25,929 nucleotides of DNA, taken from positions 234,337 through 260,265 of the forward strand of contig VHZZ01000056.1 in NCBI GenBank assembly GCA_009801015.1. Direction: 5' to 3'. The notes below the pieces were generated by a model that did no database searches, was not told the origin of the DNA, and saw only the letters and a list, made by a program, of their open reading frames with translations. Made by a program: the position numbers and the translations under genes. The DNA comes from Silene noctiflora (Eukaryota; Streptophyta; Magnoliopsida; Caryophyllales; Caryophyllaceae). The stretch's first letter is position 1. Each line of letters starts with the position of its first letter. Positions 20,825 to 25,929 of the stretch are shown here, in pieces.

Positions 20825-21170
20825 TGGTGCAAAATCATGTCCCACATCGACACTATAAAGATGAAAGATAATTTTTATAAGTGTCACTAAATATAATAGT
20901 ATAAGGCTTTTTGGGAATGAGTCCAAGAATAGATCCGTGAGGACTTTGTTCAAAGTGATATCAGAGCCCAACACGAGGTATTCACACTTCCGCACAACAA
21001 ATGGTATCAGAGCTGAATGTCGACTTGGTGTGGAACTTCTATAGCTTGAGGGAGAGCTAATATGTTCGTGAGAAGTGACATGGGTCTCACAGCGATGAGA
21101 CAGGTCGTTCAAGAGAAGACCGTCGGCTTTTTGAGAAGGAGTCCAAAAGTAAATCCGACAAATGGTCTAC
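20825..21170 (+). mobile_element. LTR-retroelement remnant (TRIM-like) with tRNA-iMet primer site
   Basis: GTCCCACATCGACAC at about 20840 and GGCTTTTTGGGAATGAGTCC at 20906-20925 resemble a widespread class of small plant LTRs. A primer-binding site TGGTATCAGAGC, complementary to the 3' end of initiator tRNA-Met, lies at 21002-21013. A purine tract, TGAGGGAGAG, is near 21048. A second LTR-like piece, GGCTTTTTGAGAAGGAGTCC, is at 21126-21145. There is no gag or pol, and the ends are eroded. Confidence 0.55.
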
Positions 21171-21275
21171 TTTTCACACCTTGATATTTACATGTCAACT
21201 TCTTTCACATGGTGTACGGACTATGATGTGCAAGACTTTGCCAAAAATCAACCCAAAACAATTAAACAACCGTAA

Positions 21276-21462
21276 GTCTCCCTTGTCACGGATATAGCTT
21301 GTGACGTATCAAATATCATATATACAAGAGTAAATAAGACAAAAATTAAAGTGCCTGAGAGAGTTACAAATGATTTGTCTTATTTACCAATATGAGTTTT
21401 ATTTGACATGTCACAAACTTGTGAATTGTAATGGATATCGGCCGTCACAAATGAGAATCCCC
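21276..21462. mobile_element. Foldback MITE, 'CCGTC' end family (copy 3)
   Basis: CTTGTCACGGATATAGCTTGTGACG at the left pairs imperfectly with CACAAACTTGTG..GGCCGTCACAAATGAGAA at the right. Inside, GTAAATAAGACAAA (21330-21343) and TTTGTCTTATTTAC (21374-21387) form a perfect 14 bp inverted repeat. It ends six bases before the first Helitron. Confidence 0.7.
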
Positions 21463-21467
21463 TCCTA

Positions 21468-22026
21468 TCTACACAGCAAGATAGGTGAATTCATGATTTT
21501 TCCTTAAAAAAAAACATATTGTTAAATGAGGAAGTTAATCAAATTAAATTCATTCACTAAATAAGAAATCTATTTATATATTATAATTTATTCTATTAAT
21601 TTATAACTTTTCATTAAAATATGTGTTNTTTTTATCAAATTATATTGTTTTCACTAAATTTTTAATTAAATATTAATAAAATTTATACAAAACTATAAAT
21701 TGTTAAATATCTTATTGATGCTATTACTTGAGAAGGACTTGACCCATGCTACATTACTACGTATCAAACAAAACTGTAATTTTCACGGAAAAAAAAATTG
21801 AAATAATTTGTTTTAGGGTATAAAAAAATATTTTCTTTAGATTAACTTTCAGCCCATAAATAAATTTTCTTAATCAATTTTAGTTTCAACTTTTTTTCCT
21901 CAAAATTATACAAAACGTAATGATCAAAAATACAAACAATTATCGACACTTTAGATAAATAATTTATTTAAAAATAAAAAAATTTATATACGGTGCATTT
22001 ATTGCACAACGACAAGTCTAAACTTT
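21468..22026 (+). mobile_element. Non-autonomous Helitron, decayed 3' end
   Basis: This starts A|TCTAC, with GATAGGTGAATTCATGA after it, matching the start of the element at 22328. It shares with that element AT-rich blocks such as TTCACTAAAT, TTATTGATG and GGTATAAAAAAATATT. Near the end, a GTGCA-TTTAT-TGCAC hairpin (21993-22007) is followed by TCTAAACTTT, where the other copy has TCTAAACTAG. The terminal CTAG is therefore mutated. There is no Rep/helicase gene. The base n at 21628 is an unread position. Confidence 0.65.
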
Positions 22027-22161
22027 GGTGATTAAACAAATAGCTGTGCTTTGTGTTTCACATTATTCACAATATTCATTATCTTCTTATAGTTCTTGTC
22101 AGATATTTAGATTGGTTAATATACAGAATCAAAGTTTCTCATAATTCAGAAAAAAAGAAAA

Positions 22162-22285
22162 ATGAATTCATCTCTTGGATCCAATCTGGGACCTGTTTAT
22201 TTTGATTCACCATTCCCTGAAGATAATTATCCTGTTCCAGACACCTCTAACGATGCTGCTAACTCCATTTCAACTGCTGTTACTG
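22162..22285 (+). CDS. Putative orphan first coding exon
   Basis: The ATG at 22162 follows an A-rich leader. It opens 41 codons (N-terminus MNSSLGSNLGPVYFDSPFPE) and then meets a donor, TACTG|GTAAAT, at 22285/22286. Codon composition looks coding and contrasts with the AT-rich elements on either side. If it is not spliced, the frame continues to a TAA at 22333-22335, six bases inside the second Helitron. I do not recognise the protein and see no continuing exon before the end of the window. It may be the first exon of a gene extending beyond the window, a broken gene, or a fragment carried by a transposable element. Confidence 0.35.
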
Positions 22286-22327
22286 GTAAATTTTCAACTT
22301 CTTCCTATTTACTTAGCAAATTCTCTA

Positions 22328-23023
22328 TCTACTAAAAGAATAGGTGAACTCACGAATTTTCCCTCCAAAAAAACATCTTTTTAAATAAAGAAGTTATTGA
22401 TAATTTAATTGCATTCACTAAATAATGAAATTAATAATTATAATGTATTTCATTATATAATTATTTTCATTAAAATTAATGTTTTCATCAAATTATATAA
22501 TTTTCACTAAATAATAACTTTAATATTTTAATTAAAATATAAATAATAGAAAGTTATAAAATATTACATCTTTTATTGATGTTATTATTTGACAGTGACT
22601 TGACTCATATACTATGTATAAACAAAACTATAAATCGTTTTGATTAATTTCATGACAAAAAAAATTAAGAAAATTTATAAATTGGAATCTTTAGTTTTGT
22701 GGTATAAAAAAATATTTTAAAAAAAAAATACATTTCAGCAAATCCCTCAATTTTCTTGAATTAATTTTCAGTTTTTTTTTTTTCTCGAAACAAAATACAA
22801 ACGAGAAAAATGAACAATTACGTTAATGAGATACCAGTATTATTTTACAATTCAATTTTAGTAATTTTCATGAATAATTTTATAGTTCAATTTTTATTTT
22901 ATTTTTCATATCAAAATGTAATGACATAAAATATGAAAAATTAATGAGGTGTTAATTTAACATGATTAAGTAATAAATAGAAAAACTCTATAAATAACGC
23001 GCATTGCGCGGGATCTAAACTAG
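22328..23023 (+). mobile_element. Non-autonomous Helitron with intact termini
   Basis: This element is inserted between A (22327) and T (23024), the target rule of Helitrons. The 5' end is TCTACTAAAAGAATAGGTG. The 3' end carries a GC hairpin, CGCGC-ATT-GCGCG (22998-23010), 13 bases before the terminal CTAG (23020-23023). It is 696 bp, AT-rich, with no terminal inverted repeats and no Rep/helicase. It lies 43 bp after the putative donor of the exon at 22162. Confidence 0.85.
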
Positions 23024-23197
23024 TTACTATTACGTAGATTAGGGCTGATAATAAGCCGAGTCGATTTGAGGTCGAGCTTGGAATATAATATTATAATTGC
23101 TTGGGGCTTGAGCTCATGAAGCAAAACTCGAGTTGGAGACGATCTTGAATTCACCCGACCTTGAAAAAATTAAGCTTATTATCAAGCTTGTGAGTTT

Positions 23198-23240
23198 CAA
23201 CTCGAGTTTAAGTACAACTCGAGTTTAAGTACAACTCGAG
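23198..23240. repeat. 17 bp tandem repeat, about 2.5 copies
   Basis: CAACTCGAGTTTAAGTA repeats at 23198 and 23215, with a partial third copy from 23232. Each unit centres on the palindrome CTCGAG. The surrounding 23040-23240 sequence is rich in further CTCGAG and CGAGC variants. Confidence 0.85.
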
Positions 23241-23819
23241 TCTATATGTAATTGTTAAATTTTCGGATTTTTATTTTGATATTTTCAATAATAGCTTTCA
23301 AATGTTATATATATAAAAATAGTGAGTTAAATAATGAAAACAGTTAACGTGGTGATACAAAGATAAAATTATGATAAAATATTTTTATTAAGTCGGAACA
23401 AGATATTCTCTAATCACACAAGTGACTAGTGAGCGACTTCGCTCACGAACTTTTCAAGTCGAGCCAAAGTTTTTTCGTTAATCATCATTTTTCGTTCATA
23501 ATGTAATACTAGTTATCGTTAAAAGGTTTTTTTGTTCTTAATCGTATTTTTTTCGTTAGTTTAGTGAGAATAATATATTTACGATCCTTTAAGACCTATA
23601 TATTGCATTCAAATGTAAAAAAAATTGGGATAAAACACATACTTGAAACTGCGATTGATTAACAATTCTCTGAAAGTACAGAGTTTTTAATGTATCCACA
23701 TTAGGTATGTGACAATCTGAACTATGAGCTCTCAAGTCTCAACCATTGAGATAGGTAAAGAGATTTCAGAAACCCTAGAGAAACCCTCTTTCTCTAACTT
23801 TGAGGAAAAAAAAAACTTG
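23241..23819. other. AT-rich sequence without a gene
   Basis: No domain-bearing frame, tRNA or well-defined element is visible. A 63-codon minus-strand frame near the right end comes from low-complexity A/T runs. Confidence 0.4.
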
Positions 23820-24368
23820 GAAAAAAAAAACTGAACCCGAAAAACCAATCGAAAATATCTGAATTGGTAACCGATCGAACACCCGATAAGAGTAACATGA
23901 ATTGTACCCAAAACCCGACTCAATCTGAATGGAACCGAAACTAAATCGAATTCAATAATAACCGAATGAGACCTAAACCCGAATATATCTGAACCGACAA
24001 CAATCGAACTAATTAACCTGAATTAAAAACATCTATTTTTTCAGAATAAACTCATATTTTAGGTGTTTTTTCATTAATTCTTTATTTATTAATGATATTA
24101 TGAACTATTATATGTTCAAATTAGAAAGCATAAGATACATTTAAGCTAATATTTTTACCATTAATTAAGAAAAATTATAACCCAAAATAGAACTGAACGA
24201 AAGTTGACCTGACCCGAACCGTACCTGACTCGAGATAATACAAACTGATTAAAGCGGCTAACTAAAATGAACTCGATCGAAATCGAACTGATTAAGGTCA
24301 ACCCGATTTAAATCGAACCGATTTAACTCGATCCGAAACTGAATTAAATGACCCGTTTGCCAGTCTAG
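23820..24368 (+). repeat. Long degenerate 'ACCCGAA/AACCGA' dispersed repeat
   Basis: This is a roughly 550 bp tract of AACCGAT, ACCCGA, CGAACTGA and similar pentamer-to-heptamer variants, interrupted by about 150 bp of AT-rich sequence near 24030-24180. It ends with TGACCCGTTTGCCA (24349-24362) and GTCTAG. It is the same family as the tracts at 8565 and 20270. Confidence 0.5.
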
Positions 24369-24930
24369 TAAAAAACAATTAATGGATATTTTTCAATTCT
24401 CTAGGATCATGTATTCATATTGGAGAGTTAAATAAAACCTTTTTATTTTATTTCCATATTAAACATAAGAACATCTTCACCTTTATCAAATGTATTTTAT
24501 ACTAATGTAGATCCTCTGCGAATGTACGGTACTTTAGTTTGTCATGTATAAAGAAATTAACAATTAGAGCTAATAATAATAATATATAAATGGACTTTAA
24601 ATTTATTTTTAATGTGTAATACTGAAAATTAAAATAGAGCAAATTTTACATTTTTACTCTGAATAAAATTGACCATGTAACTGAAACCATTTTTTGTTAA
24701 ATAAATTTATGATAATAAAAACTAAGATTGTCAATTTAATTACATAAAGTTATGCTTATTTTTAAGTTTTTAAAGCCTCTGATGAGGCATATAACCATTT
24801 GTATTTTTATTACAATATACGGAGTAACAATTTAAACGGGGTAACAAATATGAAGAATAAAAAAGTGAAAAAATACTAATTTTAATAATATGAATAAAAT
24901 CTGCATACGTTTTAAATATAATATTTACGA

Positions 24931-25069
24931 CATTTAAGCTACGTATATTGCATTAATGAGATAATATTGAATAAAATACATGTGGCCAAACTATAAAAGT
25001 TGTTGTATTTTATAAGATATTGTGACACATAAAGACCATATAAAAGGTCCAATATACGTAGCTTAAATG
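24931..25069. repeat. 139 bp hairpin with perfect 20 bp arms
   Basis: CATTTAAGCTACGTATATTG at 24931-24950 is the exact reverse complement of 25050-25069. Within the loop, ATAAAATACA (24971-24980) pairs with TGTATTTTAT (25004-25013), and further imperfect pairing flanks it. The whole can fold into one long stem. It has no reading frame. It may be a small foldback element or a precursor of small RNAs. Confidence 0.8.
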
Positions 25070-25929
25070 AAGTTAGGCCCAAATTCTAGCTAAAAGCATT
25101 AAGGCGGAAAAATTTTCAACTTTTTTTATTCTTTAAGTATAAAGGGGATGTTAGCGGTTGATAGAATGATATGTCAATTAGGTACATTAATTATTATTCG
25201 ATAATATATAAAGTAATCTTAAGCGCCAACGTCATCTCGTAAGTGTCTGACCATTTAGGTTGATCGTTAAGTCAATAATAATTAATGTTATGAAACAATA
25301 AGGTTTGGAATACAATTCCAACAATCTCCTAATTGACCCAGAGTCAACCGTATTAATTACTAATCGAGGTTGACATCTAACAACATTCATCAACGATATA
25401 ATGAGCATTGTACAACCACTATACATCTATCCTAGTTTATGTGTAATTTTTCCGAGTTTTTAAAAATTTATTTATTTTTATGTTGAAATGTGTTAGTTCA
25501 GAAATTTACAATATATCCTCAGATTCCTTAAAATAAAAGTCGGAAACTTTTGTATAAAGCTCGCATTCTAAACCAACAATTATAATACAACTGGTGAATT
25601 ATAACCGGTGGTATGGACTATTAATTGATCTTATATAAGTCCCACTTTATTACTTCCAAGTTCCATCCAATAAATAAAATTACTTTTTATTTATTTATTT
25701 ATTTATTTCATACCAAACTACATGCTTGATAGAATGATTGCACACACGATGTTCTTTTTCAGTTTGTTGGGAACTAATGTAATGATCGCAGTTGAAGTAA
25801 ATTTCATATAATATTTTATTTATTTGTTAAATTATTAAATTTAAATTTACTTTAAGTTGTTTCTATAATATTGTTTGAAAGTGTGAGGCTAAATCGGATT
25901 CTTTATGATAGCTCAAAAAAAGCTACCTT
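25070..25929. other. AT-rich end of the window without a gene
   Basis: No supported gene is present. The stretch near 25300-25430 (AATTCCAACAATCTCC and following) vaguely recalls LTR-element sequence, but has no primer site or paired LTR here. A (TTTA)n microsatellite of about five units lies at 25687-25709. Confidence 0.35.

Noticed and set aside
22175-22384. 69-codon frame overlapping the orphan exon
   Set aside because: It is in another frame, starts inside the exon and runs through the Helitron boundary; a shadow.
25232-25430. 64-codon minus-strand frame and LTR-like AATTCCAACAATCTCC
   Set aside because: There is no conserved protein motif, primer site or paired repeat in the window; too weak to call a retroelement.
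1-25929. CRISPR arrays, operons, prokaryotic or viral genes
   Set aside because: Nothing of this kind is visible; introns, the tRNA context and repeat content are those of a plant nuclear genome.

Overview
The window is nuclear DNA of a flowering plant. It is AT-rich and holds intron-containing genes with GT..AG splice sites, a nuclear tRNA gene, and many small plant transposable elements. A core eudicot is certain from the protein families. Caryophyllales (Amaranthaceae/Caryophyllaceae type) is my best guess, because foldback elements built on 'CCGTCACAA..TTGTGACGG' ends are familiar from that group; this is recollection, not a search. One ambiguous base (n at 21628) shows it comes from a draft assembly.

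There are three complete protein genes, all on the + strand. (1) About 600-6720: a 1242-residue protein with a basic SPSPPP N-terminus, a long Ser-rich acidic middle and an RS/RGG-rich C-terminus. Its coding exons are 2377-2565, 2656-4952 and 5303-6545, behind a probable 1.35 kb intron in the 5' leader. (2) 9479-11968: an intronless CrRLK1L receptor kinase (malectin-like ectodomain, one membrane helix, RD kinase), the apparent counterpart of Arabidopsis At5g24010. A tRNA-Gly(UCC) gene follows at 12187-12258. (3) 13288-20056: a PPPDE/DeSI-type thiol isopeptidase of 249 residues in four exons. Its 3.5 kb first intron is largely made of three imperfect copies of a roughly 1.2 kb sequence. The genes look like ordinary independent neighbours; nothing suggests they work in one pathway.

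From 20057 to the end there is no complete gene. The region holds foldback MITEs, an LTR-element remnant with a tRNA-iMet primer site, and two related non-autonomous Helitrons (21468-22026 and 22328-23023). These flank what looks like the leader and first exon of a gene (ATG at 22162). Further on are degenerate 'GACCCGAA' repeats and a 139 bp hairpin with perfect 20 bp arms. The 6.7-9.4 kb intergenic space also carries several small elements: a TIR MITE, a SINE-like sequence with A and B boxes, a 50 bp Stowaway remnant and a cluster of palindromes.

I see no unknown multi-gene system. The most notable points are the Helitron pair around an orphan exon, the nested tandem amplification inside the DeSI intron, the 139 bp hairpin, the short upstream ORFs that overlap each other or a main start, and the duplicated RS module in gene 1.
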